Counted from the first letter of the stretch, positions 45,593 through 54,348 are shown. The stretch: DNA of 64,000 bases from Halarchaeum grantii (GCF_014647455.2 NZ_BMPF01000006.1:1-64000); one strand, 5' to 3'. Notes: generated from the letters alone by a model not told the origin. Numbers and translations are program-made.

Positions 45593-46598
45593 ACTCGGCT
45601 TCGACGCGCACGACCTGCTTTCCGACGTTCTCGCCTTCGAAGAGGCCGACGAAGGCGTCCGGGGCGTTCTCGAGGCCGTCCGCGACGGTCTCGCGGAACT
45701 GGACGTCGCCGGACTGCACCCACTGTGCGAGGCGCTCGCTCGCCTCCTCGAAGCGCGGGGCGTAGTCGCCGACGAGGAAGCCCTCGACGCGGGCGCGGGT
45801 CTCGACGAGTCGTGGGAGTTTTCGCGGGCCCATCGTGACGCCCTCCTCGTTGTAGAGGGCGATCTGCCCGCAGACGGCGACACTCGCGCGGACGTTCAGG
45901 TGCGCGAAGACGGCGTCCGTGATGTCGCCGCCGACGTTGTCGAAGTAGGCGTCGACGCCTCGCGGGGCGGCCTCGGCGAGCGCGTCCGCGACGTCCGCGT
46001 CCGCGTAGTTGATGCCGGCGTCGAAGCCGAGGTCGTCCGTGAGGTACTCCACCTTGGCGTCGCTGCCGGCGATGCCGACGACGCGACAGCCGTTCAGTTT
46101 CGCGAGTTGGCCGACGACGCTCCCGACGGCGCCGGCGGCGGCGGAGACGACGACGGTGTCGCCGGGGTCGGGGTCGAGGACGTCCGTGACGCCGAAGTAG
46201 GCCGTTCGGCCCGGCATCCCGAGGACACCGAGCGCGACGGAGTCGCGGAGGTCACCGGTCTCGACGGCGACGACGTCGGCACCGTCGGCGACGGCGTAGT
46301 CCGCCCAGACGAGGTTGCCGGTGACGGTGTCGCCCGCCTCGTAGTCGGGGTGGTTCGACTCGACGACTTCGCCGACGACGGCACCGCGGAGGGCGTCGCC
46401 GACCGCCCACGGTTCCGCGTAGGACTCGCCCTCGCGCATCCGGTCGCGCATGTACGGGTCGACGCTGAGGTAGCGCGTGCGGACGAGCACCTCGCGCGGA
46501 CCGGGCTCGGGAACGTCGGTTTCGACGAGGTCGAAGTCCTCGTCGTCGGGGACGCCGTCGGGGCGCTGTGCGAGAACGAACTGCCTGTTTGTCGCCAT
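45579..46598 (-). CDS. NADP-dependent medium-chain oxidoreductase
   Basis: A 339-residue MDR enzyme of the zinc-free leukotriene-B4 12-hydroxydehydrogenase/curcumin-reductase type. Evidence: VDPYMRDRM near 48, GMPGRTAYFGVTDV near 129, the nucleotide fold VVSAAAGAVGSVVGQLAKL near 148, and FDNVGGDITDAV near 219. No catalytic-zinc Cys cluster is present. It reduces activated double bonds in related enzymes; the substrate here is unknown. Monocistronic. Confidence 0.9.
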   Translation of the reverse strand: MATNRQFVLAQRPDGVPDDEDFDLVETDVPEPGPREVLVRTRYLSVDPYMRDRMREGESYAEPWAVGDALRGAVVGEVVESNHPDYEAGDTVTGNLVWADYAVADGADVVAVETGDLRDSVALGVLGMPGRTAYFGVTDVLDPDPGDTVVVSAAAGAVGSVVGQLAKLNGCRVVGIAGSDAKVEYLTDDLGFDAGINYADADVADALAEAAPRGVDAYFDNVGGDITDAVFAHLNVRASVAVCGQIALYNEEGVTMGPRKLPRLVETRARVEGFLVGDYAPRFEEASERLAQWVQSGDVQFRETVADGLENAPDAFVGLFEGENVGKQVVRVEAEFDGS

Positions 46599-46737
46599 AC
46601 GTTACCCGTGGGGCGGGAGCGTGACGTACGTTGTGGCGTCCGCGACGCTCGCTGAAACCGAACGCACGTTGTGCGCCGTTTACGCCGCGTCGGAGCGCGC
46701 CCTCGAACGGACGACCCCCCGCGCGGGCCGTCCCGCG

Positions 46738-47709
46738 TCAGGGGCGGACGCGCTCGCCGGTGGCGGCGGCCTCGTAGAGCGCGTCGATGACGCGCATGTT
46801 CGCGACCGCGGACTCGCCACCGGTCGCGGGCGTCTCGCCGGCCGCGACGCGGTCCGCGAAGTGCTCGACCTCGCGGGCGTACTGGTCGACGGGGTCGAAG
46901 GACTCGGTGACCTCGCGGCCGTCGACGGCGTAGCGGAGTTCGGCGGGCGCGTCGCGCGGGACGTTGAACGCGGGGTCGGGGACCTCGATCCAGCCGTCGG
47001 TCGTCTCGATGCGGTACTGCTGGCGCTCGGGGGCGTCGAACCACGAGCGGAGCGTGGCGCGCACGCCGTCGTCGTACTCGAACGTGCCGACGAGGCGCGT
47101 GTCGACGCCGCAGTCGCGGCTGTCGTACGTGCTCGCGGTGACGGCGTCGGGCTCGCCGAGATACGTCCGGAGCGCGTGGACGGGATAGCAGCCGACGTCC
47201 ATGAGCGACCCGCCCGCGAGGTCGGGGTCGAGGCGGACGTCCTCGGGCGCCCCGTAGAGCGGGAAGCCGAACGTCGCCTCGGCGGAGACGACGTCGCCCA
47301 TCTCGGCGAGCAGGTCGCGGACGCGCTCGGTTCGCGGGTGATAGCGGTACATGAACGCCTCCATGAGGGTGACGCCGGCGTCCGCGCAGTGGTCGGCGAC
47401 GGCGCGGGCTTCGGCGGCGTCGCTCGCGAGCGGTTTCTCGCAGAGGACGTCGAGGCCGGCGTCGGCGGCGCGCGTCGTCCACTCGGCGTGGAGGCCGTTC
47501 GGGAGCGGGTTGTAGACGGCCTCGATGTCCGCATCGAGGAGCGCCGCGTAGCTCCCGTAGGACTCCGGGATGCCGTGGTCCGCGGCGACGGCGGCGGCGC
47601 GCTCGGCGTCGCGCGAGGCGATGGCGACGACGTCGTGGTCGGTGCGCGCGACGCCGGGGAGGAAGGATTTCAGGGCGATGTCGGCCGTGCTGATGACACC
47701 AAAGCGCAT
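46738..47709 (-). CDS. Gfo/Idh/MocA family oxidoreductase
   Basis: A 323-residue NAD(P)-dependent sugar or polyol dehydrogenase. The N-terminal Rossmann fold starts FGVISTADIALKSFLPG, and the signature CEKPLASD (about 90-97, K catalytic) and YRYHPRTERV follow. MDVGCYPVHALR (about 169) holds the D-x3-H pair. The arrangement resembles haloarchaeal D-xylose 1-dehydrogenase, but I would not assign the sugar. It stands alone, with the rhodanese gene 30 bases upstream in the same direction. Confidence 0.88.
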   Translation of the reverse strand: MRFGVISTADIALKSFLPGVARTDHDVVAIASRDAERAAAVAADHGIPESYGSYAALLDADIEAVYNPLPNGLHAEWTTRAADAGLDVLCEKPLASDAAEARAVADHCADAGVTLMEAFMYRYHPRTERVRDLLAEMGDVVSAEATFGFPLYGAPEDVRLDPDLAGGSLMDVGCYPVHALRTYLGEPDAVTASTYDSRDCGVDTRLVGTFEYDDGVRATLRSWFDAPERQQYRIETTDGWIEVPDPAFNVPRDAPAELRYAVDGREVTESFDPVDQYAREVEHFADRVAAGETPATGGESAVANMRVIDALYEAAATGERVRP

Positions 47710-47739
47710 ACGCCCCGGTTGGTCGGAGGCGGGGAAAAG

Positions 47740-48051
47740 CTACTCTTCCGTCGCGACGGGGCCGTCCCACGCGTCGATGCCGCCGGCGACGCTGTACACG
47801 TCGTCGGCGTCGCCGTAGCGCTCGACGAAGCGCGCGGCCTGCTGCGAGGACTTCCCGACGTAGCAGAGGAAGGCGACGGTGTCGTTCCACTCGCGCTCCT
47901 CGACGATTTGCTCGAGCTCCTCGAGCGTGAGGTTCTCCGCGCCGGGGACGTGGCCCTGCTCGTAGGCCTCGGGGTCGCGGATGTCCACGAGCGTGAAGTC
48001 CTCGTCGTCGAGTCGCGATTCGACGTCGTCGGGGTGGAGTTCGGGTGCCAT
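47740..48051 (-). CDS. Rhodanese-like sulfurtransferase
   Basis: A 103-residue single rhodanese domain. The entry strand FTLVDIRDPEAYEQGHVPGA (about 19-38) and the active-site loop FLCYVGKSSQQAA with catalytic Cys near 63 are intact. It would carry a persulfide from thiosulfate or another donor. It follows the TusA-like gene by three bases and is the third gene of a sulfur module. Confidence 0.9.
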   Translation of the reverse strand: MAPELHPDDVESRLDDEDFTLVDIRDPEAYEQGHVPGAENLTLEELEQIVEEREWNDTVAFLCYVGKSSQQAARFVERYGDADDVYSVAGGIDAWDGPVATEE

Positions 48052-48054
48052 GGG

Positions 48055-48348
48055 TCAGTTCTTGCGGAGGTAGATGCGGTAGACGCCGTCGCCGCTGCGC
48101 CAGACGCTCGCGTCGGCGTCGTCGCCGACGGCCTTCGGGACGTTCTCCGTGCAGGGGACGTGGTCGGTCTCCTGCACGAGGAGGTCGCCCGACTCGATCT
48201 CCTGGAGGCCCTTCTGGGCCTCGACCTGCGGGTACGGGCAGACCTCGCCCATCATGTCCTGCGTGAGGTCGGCGGCCTCGTAGAGGTCTTCGGCTGCTTC
48301 GTCGTCCAGTTCGTCCGGGGAGTCGATGACGTCGTCGATGGATGGCAT
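48055..48348 (-). CDS. TusA-family sulfurtransferase
   Basis: A 97-residue sulfur carrier. The conserved C-P-x-P is in GEVCPYPQVEAQKGLQEI (Cys near 39), and a second Cys in HVPCTENVPK occupies the usual position of YeeD-like members. The ATG at 48348 follows the YeeE/YedE stop by about 45 bases. In characterised bacteria a YeeD/TsuB partner takes sulfur from the YeeE/TsuA thiosulfate channel, which suits this order. Confidence 0.88.
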   Translation of the reverse strand: MPSIDDVIDSPDELDDEAAEDLYEAADLTQDMMGEVCPYPQVEAQKGLQEIESGDLLVQETDHVPCTENVPKAVGDDADASVWRSGDGVYRIYLRKN

Positions 48349-48392
48349 TGGTGTGTCGTAGTCGATGGAGTGGTGTCTGTCTGGCGGTTCCC

Positions 48393-49562
48393 TTAGATGG
48401 CGCAGCCGACTTCGCGGTAGATCCAGTGCGTCATCACGTAGACGCCGGCGACGATACCGATGGTCGCGATGAACGAGTGGACGGAGAGCTCGGCGAGCCC
48501 GGAGTAGATGTTCCCGATGTTGCAGCCGGGCGCGAGGCGGGAGCCGGCGCCCATGGCGAAGCCGCCGAGGACGGCGTTGGGGAGGCGGCGCTTGCGCGGC
48601 ATCCGGAGGGAGAAGTCCCCGCTCCAGTAGGCGGCGAGGCCGGCGCCGACGACGAGGAACGTGATCATCACCATGTCGACGGTGAGGCCGACGCCGGCGC
48701 CGCGGAAGAGGACCGAGCCCCAGTAGGTGAACGAGCCGGCGTCGACGCCGACGAGCGAGAGGAGGTAGCCGCTCCAGCGGGCTTCGGGGCCGGTGATGCC
48801 GACGATGGAGACGGAGGTGAACCAGAGGAGCGCGAAGACGGAGATGCCGAGCGCGGCGCTCCGGGGGTCCCACGGGCGCTTGCTCGCGGCGACCGGGTCG
48901 GCCCACGCGTCCCGAACGCCGGCGGCGTAGGCGCGCGTGCCGGCGGCGAGTCGCTGGAGGCCGACGATGGGCGTCCCGACGATGGTCGCGGGGCGGGCGG
49001 ACGCGGCGGTCGCGCGCTCGGCGGTGTCGGCGTGCTCGCGGCCGAGGACGGTGGCGTAGACGAGCGTGGCGACGGCGGCGACGCCGATGGCGAGGAGGCC
49101 GGCGGGCACCGGGGAGATTTCGAAGAGCGAGACGCCCTCGCCGAACGTCAGGGAGGCGAAGTACGTGGACTGGAGCGTCGGGAACGCGGCGGTGAACGCG
49201 ACGTAGCCGACGCCCATGAACAGGAGGGTGATCCAGTACTGGACGTAGCCCTCGCCGGCGCGGTAGAGCGTCCCGGAGGCGCAGCCCCCGGCGTACGTCA
49301 TGCCGATGCCGAAGACGAACCCGCCGACGAGGCCGGTGAGACCCCAGCCGGGCGTCCAGAAGCCCTGATAGTAGCCGAGCTGATAGGCGGTACCCCAGAA
49401 CACCATCGTCACGAGGACGGCGGCGATGACGCCCTTCGTGACGCGGGTGTCCTTGTACGCGAAGAGGTCGCGGAAGGCGTTGACGAAGCAGAACCGGCCC
49501 TTCTGGAGACAGGCGCCGATTCCGAGGCCAACGACGGCCGCGATGGCTAGCTGTGAAACCAT
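48393..49562 (-). CDS. YeeE/YedE family thiosulfate-type transporter
   Basis: A 389-residue polytopic membrane protein with about nine to eleven helices and two homologous halves. Conserved cysteine loops are in LQKGRFCFVNAFRD (about 20), YAGGCASGTLYRAGEG (about 92) and LAPGCNIGNIYSGLAE (about 350), the residues that handle sulfur in TsuA-like proteins. ATG at 49562 is chosen since the frame upstream is polar and unsupported; a GTTAAACC box lies about 30 bases ahead. It leads the operon with TusA and rhodanese. Confidence 0.88.
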   Translation of the reverse strand: MVSQLAIAAVVGLGIGACLQKGRFCFVNAFRDLFAYKDTRVTKGVIAAVLVTMVFWGTAYQLGYYQGFWTPGWGLTGLVGGFVFGIGMTYAGGCASGTLYRAGEGYVQYWITLLFMGVGYVAFTAAFPTLQSTYFASLTFGEGVSLFEISPVPAGLLAIGVAAVATLVYATVLGREHADTAERATAASARPATIVGTPIVGLQRLAAGTRAYAAGVRDAWADPVAASKRPWDPRSAALGISVFALLWFTSVSIVGITGPEARWSGYLLSLVGVDAGSFTYWGSVLFRGAGVGLTVDMVMITFLVVGAGLAAYWSGDFSLRMPRKRRLPNAVLGGFAMGAGSRLAPGCNIGNIYSGLAELSVHSFIATIGIVAGVYVMTHWIYREVGCAI

Positions 49563-49667
49563 CTGGTCGCGACCTATTCGATAGAGCGGTTTAACGGGCC
49601 GCATCGCAGGCGTTCGTGCTGGGAGTCGCGACGCCGCGTCGGACCTAACAGCAACGGTTGCCACCTC

Positions 49668-49982
49668 TCAGCCGTCTGCCTCGTCTCGCGGGAGGTCGAT
49701 GCGGTCGTTCGCGCGGAGGTAGTCGTTCTCCCACTCGCGGCGCGCGCGGAGTTCGCGGCGGCCGCGACGGGTGACCGTGTAGTAGTTCGTGCGCTCGTCG
49801 AGTTGGCCCTTCTCGACGAGGCCCTTCTCGACGAGGGTGTCGAGGTTGGGGTAGAGGCGCCCGTGGTGGATCTCGGACTCGTAGTATTCCTCTAGCTCCT
49901 CTTTCACTTCGAGACCGTTCGGTTCCGCGAGGCCGGAGACGACGTAGAGGAGGTCGCGCTGGAACCCGGTGAGGTCGTGCAT
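49668..49982 (-). CDS. PadR-family winged-helix regulator 1
   Basis: A 104-residue DNA-binding protein. HDLTGFQRDLLYVVSGL opens the winged helix, with HHGRLYPNLDTLVEKGLVEK as recognition helix and wing. The C terminus is a short charged helix. It is close in sequence to the regulator at 50517-50822. It lies just upstream of the YeeE operon in the same direction and is a candidate regulator of it. A perfect AAATATATT box is 26-34 bases ahead on its strand. Confidence 0.88.
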   Translation of the reverse strand: MHDLTGFQRDLLYVVSGLAEPNGLEVKEELEEYYESEIHHGRLYPNLDTLVEKGLVEKGQLDERTNYYTVTRRGRRELRARREWENDYLRANDRIDLPRDEADG

Positions 49983-50007
49983 GCGCGGCCGTTCGTCGCC
50001 CCCGCAC

Positions 50008-50016
50008 AAATATATT
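50008..50016 (-). promoter_or_regulatory. TATA box of PadR regulator 1
   Basis: AAATATATT, strongly AT-rich in this GC-rich DNA, 26-34 bases from the ATG at 49982. Confidence 0.65.
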
Positions 50017-50209
50017 CAGGTATGGAGATGTCACGCGCCGGGGAGTGTGCCCACCGCTGACGCCGCGTACGCGAGTGACGGACCGTCCGCGGCCGGGTCG
50101 AGCGGCACCGTCTCTCGCCGCGACGCCGGGACGTGGCGCGTCGCCGTCGGCGCGGTCCGGATACCTCGCCGGAGAAAGTGTTAACTGGTAGCACACCACA
50201 TAGTATGGT

Positions 50210-50458
50210 ATGAGTGACGCGAGCGCTCCCGGCGGAGGGGAGTTGCGGAGCGCCGACCGAGCGATACTCGAGTTCCTCGTCGACGGCGCGCCGCAGTACG
50301 CCGCCGTCATCGCCCAGCGGACGGGTATCCACACGCCGTACGCGGAGCGGCGCTGCGAGGCGCTCGTGCGCACCGGCCACCTCGAACCCGTGACCGGCGA
50401 AGTCGTCTACCGCATCACCGCGCGCGGCGAGGAGGCCATCGGCCGCCTCCCCGACTGA
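50210..50458 (+). CDS. Winged-helix protein, phage PhiH1 repressor-like
   Basis: An 82-residue regulator: RSADRAILEFLVDGAPQYAA begins the winged helix, TGIHTPYAERRCEALVRTGH is the recognition part, and YRITARGEEAIG the wing. This is the fold of small haloarchaeal repressors including that of phage PhiH1. The upstream 40 bases (AAAGTGTTAACTGGTAGCAC, then ACATAGTATGGT) hold a TTAA box and imperfect repeats suitable for autoregulation. It stands between two PadR paralogues. Confidence 0.82.
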   Translation: MSDASAPGGGELRSADRAILEFLVDGAPQYAAVIAQRTGIHTPYAERRCEALVRTGHLEPVTGEVVYRITARGEEAIGRLPD

Positions 50459-50516
50459 CCAGCCCCCGAGTGGCCACCGGAGTTAAGCGGGGAACGGCCA
50501 TCCTCCCATCCAAGCG

Positions 50517-50822
50517 ATGCACGACCTCACCGGGTTCCAGCGCGACCTCCTCTTCGTGACGGCCGGTCTCGAGGAACCGAACGGGCTCGACATCAAGGAC
50601 GAGCTCGAGGAGTACTACGGGACCGCCATCAACCACGGGCGCCTCTACCCCAACCTCGACACCCTCGTCGAGAAGGGTCTCGTCGACAAGCGAAAGCAGG
50701 ACGAGCGCACGAACGCCTACTCGCTGACGGGACGCGGCCGCCGGGAGGTCCTCGACCGGGAGAGCTGGGAGCACCAGTACATCGAGGAGCTCGTCGAGGA
50801 GGAAGCCGAGCGCGCCCGCTAG
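50517..50822 (+). CDS. PadR-family winged-helix regulator 2
   Basis: A 101-residue paralogue of regulator 1: HDLTGFQRDLLFVTAGLEEP and NHGRLYPNLDTLVEKGLVDK differ from it in only a few positions, while the C-terminal helix differs. GTTAAGCG lies about 30 bases before the ATG. Its stop is within a CTAG shared with mobA. Target genes are unknown. Confidence 0.88.
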   Translation: MHDLTGFQRDLLFVTAGLEEPNGLDIKDELEEYYGTAINHGRLYPNLDTLVEKGLVDKRKQDERTNAYSLTGRGRREVLDRESWEHQYIEELVEEEAERAR

Positions 50823-51430
50823 GGCTCGAAGCGCTCGACTGCCGCGTCGAACGCCGTCCGCGTGTTCAGGCTCTCGAACGACCCGGTCGTGGCGTGCACA
50901 TCGATTTCTTCGGCCGTGACGGAGACGACGTCGAGACCGTCGAGGAGCGCGACTGCCCGGCGCTCGCCGCTGTCGAGCGCGCGCACTGCCGCGTCGGCGG
51001 CCGCGTCCGGTCGATAGACGGCGTGGAGGGCTTCGCGGTACTCGTCGGGTTTCGGGACGGCGGCCTCGTGTGCGGCCGCGCGGTCGAAGAGGTAGCGGAC
51101 GAACGCGGGGTCGACGAACGGGACGTCGCAGGCGACGACGAACGCGCGGTCGGCGTCGGTCGCGCGGAGACCGCAGGCCAGTCCGGCGAGCGGGCCCTCG
51201 TCGGGTCGGTCGTCGAGCGCGTACGTCACGGGGAGGGGATAGTCGGCGAGCGCGTCCGCGATACGCTCGCGCTGGTCGGCCCGACAGTTCACGACGAGTT
51301 CGTCGACGGGGCCGGCGATGCGGTCGGCGACGCGTCGGATCATCGGGGTGCCCGCGAGCTCCGCGACGGCCTTGTCCGCGCCGTCGAAGCGGGTGGAGCG
51401 CCCGCCCGCGACGACGACTCCGGCGTGCAT
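50819..51430 (-). CDS. mobA: Molybdenum cofactor guanylyltransferase MobA
   Basis: A 203-residue nucleotidyltransferase that adds GMP to molybdopterin. The N-terminal signature VVVAGGRSTRFDGADKAVAE (about 5-24) binds GTP, and the metal Asp is in VVACDVPFVDP (about 97). ATG at 51430 matches the family start; the longer frame is spurious. It is a single gene between the regulators and NhaC. Confidence 0.88.
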   Translation of the reverse strand: MHAGVVVAGGRSTRFDGADKAVAELAGTPMIRRVADRIAGPVDELVVNCRADQRERIADALADYPLPVTYALDDRPDEGPLAGLACGLRATDADRAFVVACDVPFVDPAFVRYLFDRAAAHEAAVPKPDEYREALHAVYRPDAAADAAVRALDSGERRAVALLDGLDVVSVTAEEIDVHATTGSFESLNTRTAFDAAVERFEP

Positions 51431-51587
51431 ACCCTCCCTCGGTGCGCCCGCCCCAAGAGCGTCCCGCTCGCGACGCCGCGTCGCAGGTCGCGGCGACGCG
51501 CGCCGGCTCCGCGCCCGCCCCGATGAATGTTCATGGGTATTATCTCGACGTGCTTTAATGCGCGAGGGGCATACGCGGGGGACACGC

Positions 51588-53030
51588 ATGCCCTCGCTGA
51601 ACGTCGACCCGCGTCGCTACGAGGAGTTCGACCCCGAGCGTCGGCCGAGCCTCCGGTGGGCGCTCGTCCCCGTCCTCGCGCTCGTCGTCTTCCTCGGCGT
51701 CGGGTCGGGCTACCTCGGCCTCTCGCCGCACGCACCGCTCCTCTGGACCATCGTCCTCACCGGCCTCGTGGGGTACGCCGTCCTCGGCTTCTCGTGGGAG
51801 GAGCTCTACGAGGGCGTCGCCAGCAGCCTCCTCATGGGCCTGCAGGCCATCCTCATCATCTTCGTCGTCTACGCCGTCATCTCCACGTGGATCGCGGCGG
51901 GGACGATTCCCGCGATCATGTACTACGGCCTCGGCCTCCTCACCCCCGAGGTCTTCCTCCCGATTACCGCGCTCTTCGCGGGCGTCGTCGCGTTCGCCAT
52001 CGGCTCCTCGTGGACCACGGTGGGGACGCTCGGCGTCGCGTTCATCGGCATCGGCCACGGCCTCGGCATCCCGTCCGCCATGACCGCCGGCGCCATCGTC
52101 TCGGGCGCGTACGCCGGCGACAAGCAGAGCCCGCTCTCCGACACCACCAACCTCGCCGCCGCCGTCACCAACACCGACCTCTACGACCACATCGAGCGGA
52201 TGCGCGTCGGCACCGCCGTCGCCTTCGGCCTCGCCGTCGTCGCCTACGCCGTCCTCGGCCTCCGCGCCGGCGGCGCCATCCCCGCCGGCCAGCTCGAAGC
52301 CATCCGTGGCGCGCTCGCGTCCACGTACGACCTCTCCGTCCTCGCGTTCCTCCCGCTCGTCGTCACGTTCGCGCTCGCGCTTCGCGGCTACCCCGCGCTC
52401 CCCACGCTCGTCGCCGGCGTCTTCGCCGGCGTCCTCACCACCGTCGGCCTCCAGGGCGTCGGCTTCGTCGACGCGTGGGGCGTCTTCCTCAGCGGCACCG
52501 CCCCCGAGACCGGCATGGAGCTCGTGAACGGCCTGCTCGTCTCCGGCGGCCTCTCCGGGAGCGCGTGGACCATCACCGTCGTCGTCCTCGCGCTCACCCT
52601 CGGCGGCGTCCTCGAAGCCACCGGCGTCCTCGCCGTCCTCGCGCACCACCTGACGAAACTCGTCTGGAGCGCCGGCAGCCTCGTCGTCGGCACCGAAGCC
52701 GCCGCCATCACCGTCAACGCCCTCAGCGCCCAGCAGTACATGAGCATCGTCGTCCCCGGAATGACCCTCCGGAACGCCTACGACGACTTCGAGTTGGACT
52801 CCTCGAACCTCTCGCGCGCCATCGAAGCCGCCGGCACCCCCACCGGCGTCTTCTTCCCGTGGCACGCCGGCGCCGTCTTCATGGCGGGCGCGCTCAACTT
52901 CGAGACCTCGTGGGCGTTCGCTCCCTACTACTTCTTCGGGATGCTCAGCCCCCTCGTCCTCCTCGCGATGGCCGTCGTCGGCTACGACTTCGTCCCCAAG
53001 ACCGACGCGGCCACCACGAGCGCCGACTAG
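51588..53030 (+). CDS. nhaC: Na+/H+ antiporter NhaC family protein
   Basis: A 480-residue membrane transporter with about 11-12 helices. The NhaC signature SGAYAGDKQSPLSDTTNLAA (about 168-187) is complete, together with GSSWTTVGTLG (about 143) and VNALSAQQYMSIVVPGM near 378. It would expel sodium in exchange for protons, a core task in a halophile, though some NhaC members swap carboxylates. GCTTTAATG lies about 30 bases ahead. The start is the ATG at 51588. Confidence 0.9.
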   Translation: MPSLNVDPRRYEEFDPERRPSLRWALVPVLALVVFLGVGSGYLGLSPHAPLLWTIVLTGLVGYAVLGFSWEELYEGVASSLLMGLQAILIIFVVYAVISTWIAAGTIPAIMYYGLGLLTPEVFLPITALFAGVVAFAIGSSWTTVGTLGVAFIGIGHGLGIPSAMTAGAIVSGAYAGDKQSPLSDTTNLAAAVTNTDLYDHIERMRVGTAVAFGLAVVAYAVLGLRAGGAIPAGQLEAIRGALASTYDLSVLAFLPLVVTFALALRGYPALPTLVAGVFAGVLTTVGLQGVGFVDAWGVFLSGTAPETGMELVNGLLVSGGLSGSAWTITVVVLALTLGGVLEATGVLAVLAHHLTKLVWSAGSLVVGTEAAAITVNALSAQQYMSIVVPGMTLRNAYDDFELDSSNLSRAIEAAGTPTGVFFPWHAGAVFMAGALNFETSWAFAPYYFFGMLSPLVLLAMAVVGYDFVPKTDAATTSAD

Positions 53031-53069
53031 GGGGTAACGTTAACCCCCCATCGGCCCCACGGTGAATGT

Positions 53070-53519
53070 ATGAACGAGGAAGCCGAGTCGTTCGTGGCCG
53101 CGCTTCGCAAGGAGAACGTCGGCCGCATGCGACGCGCCGTCGCCTACGACGGCGAGGAGTACGACATCCTCTACACGCGCGAAGATGTCGAAGCGTCGAT
53201 GACGGCCGAGGAGATCGACGAGACGACCAAGAACCTCATCCTCAAGGGGTTCGACGACGAACTCGACCAGCCCGAGTTCGCCCGCTTCGGCCACCTCGAC
53301 ATGAGCGTGCGCTGGTTCCACGGCGTCGTCGTCCTCCAAGTCCCCCTCGGCGACTGGAGCGGCATCATCGTCGCCTTCGACCGCGACACCGTCGTCGACA
53401 CCGGCGCGTTCACGGATATCGCACTCGACTACATCGAGGACTCCGACACCGAGATGCGCGAGGCGGACATCGACGACGAGGACGACCTCGACGACGCCGT
53501 CGAAGAACAGTTCGGTTAG
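53070..53519 (+). CDS. Small haloarchaeal family protein, paralogue C
   Basis: A 149-residue acidic protein of unknown function, distantly related to the pair at 17.2-18.1 kb. It has the same pattern of helical N terminus (ESFVAALRKENVGRMRRAVA), DILYTREDVE, then a C-terminal block (GVVVLQVPLGDWSGIIVAFD, DRDTVVDTGAF). It ends in a D/E-rich tail. Its stop shares TTAG with the convergent KaiC-like gene. Confidence 0.78.
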   Translation: MNEEAESFVAALRKENVGRMRRAVAYDGEEYDILYTREDVEASMTAEEIDETTKNLILKGFDDELDQPEFARFGHLDMSVRWFHGVVVLQVPLGDWSGIIVAFDRDTVVDTGAFTDIALDYIEDSDTEMREADIDDEDDLDDAVEEQFG

Positions 53520-54166
53520 TACGGCACCCACGCCGTCGGCGACGACTCGACACCGACCACGCGGAGTTCGCGCTCGTCCGCGTCGTTCAGGCGCGTCTGT
53601 ACCATCCCGTCGAAGAGCGGCGCGAAGCGCTCGAACGTCTCCTGATCGCCGAGTTCCGTGAGCGAGACGCCGAGCATCCCCGCCGACTGGACGCGGCCCG
53701 TGTAGACGTGGAGGAAGCGGAACACCCGCCGAGGCTCCGTGTACATCAGCATCGTCGGAATCGACACCAGCCCCGAGCGCACGCGCTCGACGTCGTGCTC
53801 GTCGAGCGCCTGAAACACCCCGGCCATCCGAATCCCGATTTCCGTCACGTCCCCCGGCGAGGACGCATAACGGACCCACTGCGAGTCACGGACGTCCTCG
53901 CCGCGCTCGCGCGTCACGCAGTCCACGACGCCCGCCCGCCCCTCCGAGACCGCGTTCGCCAGCGGCTCCGAGCGCGACAGCAGGCGGTTCGCGCCGTCGC
54001 GCGTCGACACGACGAGCGCACCCTCCTCGCGCCGGCACCCGCTCTCCACGAGCGAGAGCGCGAGCGACAGCTTCCCGGTCATCGGTGGCCCGCCGATCAT
54101 CAAGTTCGTCCCCGCAGGAACGGCGTCCACCGGGAGGATATCGCCGACGTCGTAGGGTTCCGCCAT
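53516..54166 (-). CDS. KaiC/RecA-like ATPase domain protein
   Basis: A 216-residue protein with a RecA-type core. Walker A is GGPPMTGKLSLAL (about 24-36). A Walker-B-like hydrophobic strand ends before SIPTMLMYTEP (about 133). GVFQALDEHDVERVRSGLVS is the usual long helix. Haloarchaea have many such KaiC-like proteins near signal-transduction or uncharacterised genes. ATG at 54166 gives a compact domain. Function is unknown. Confidence 0.78.
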   Translation of the reverse strand: MAEPYDVGDILPVDAVPAGTNLMIGGPPMTGKLSLALSLVESGCRREEGALVVSTRDGANRLLSRSEPLANAVSEGRAGVVDCVTRERGEDVRDSQWVRYASSPGDVTEIGIRMAGVFQALDEHDVERVRSGLVSIPTMLMYTEPRRVFRFLHVYTGRVQSAGMLGVSLTELGDQETFERFAPLFDGMVQTRLNDADERELRVVGVESSPTAWVPY

Positions 54167-54259
54167 CGGACACCGTGTTCGCCCGGCAGGGTGTAAAACG
54201 TACCGACCCCTCTCTCTCACCCACTCCGCACCCGCGGTCTCGCGGCGTCGCTCGTCTTT

Positions 54260-54348
54260 CGCGACGCCTCCTTAGTGGTTTCACCGCGCGCTCCTCGCGG
54301 CTCCGCCGCTCGCCGTTCCGCGACGCCTCCCTAGCGGTCGGCGTCGCG
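54260..54348. repeat. Duplicated gene-end sequence with CTAG hairpin
   Basis: CGCGACGCCTCC occurs at 54260-54271 and 54319-54330, followed by TTAGTGGT and CTAGCGGT. The second copy is a perfect hairpin: CGCGACGCC (54319-54327), 12-base loop TCCCTAGCGGTC, GGCGTCGCG (54340-54348). The stop codon of the epimerase gene lies in the loop. The first copy keeps only the left arm. The remainder of the gap 54167-54330 shows nothing else. Confidence 0.55.
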
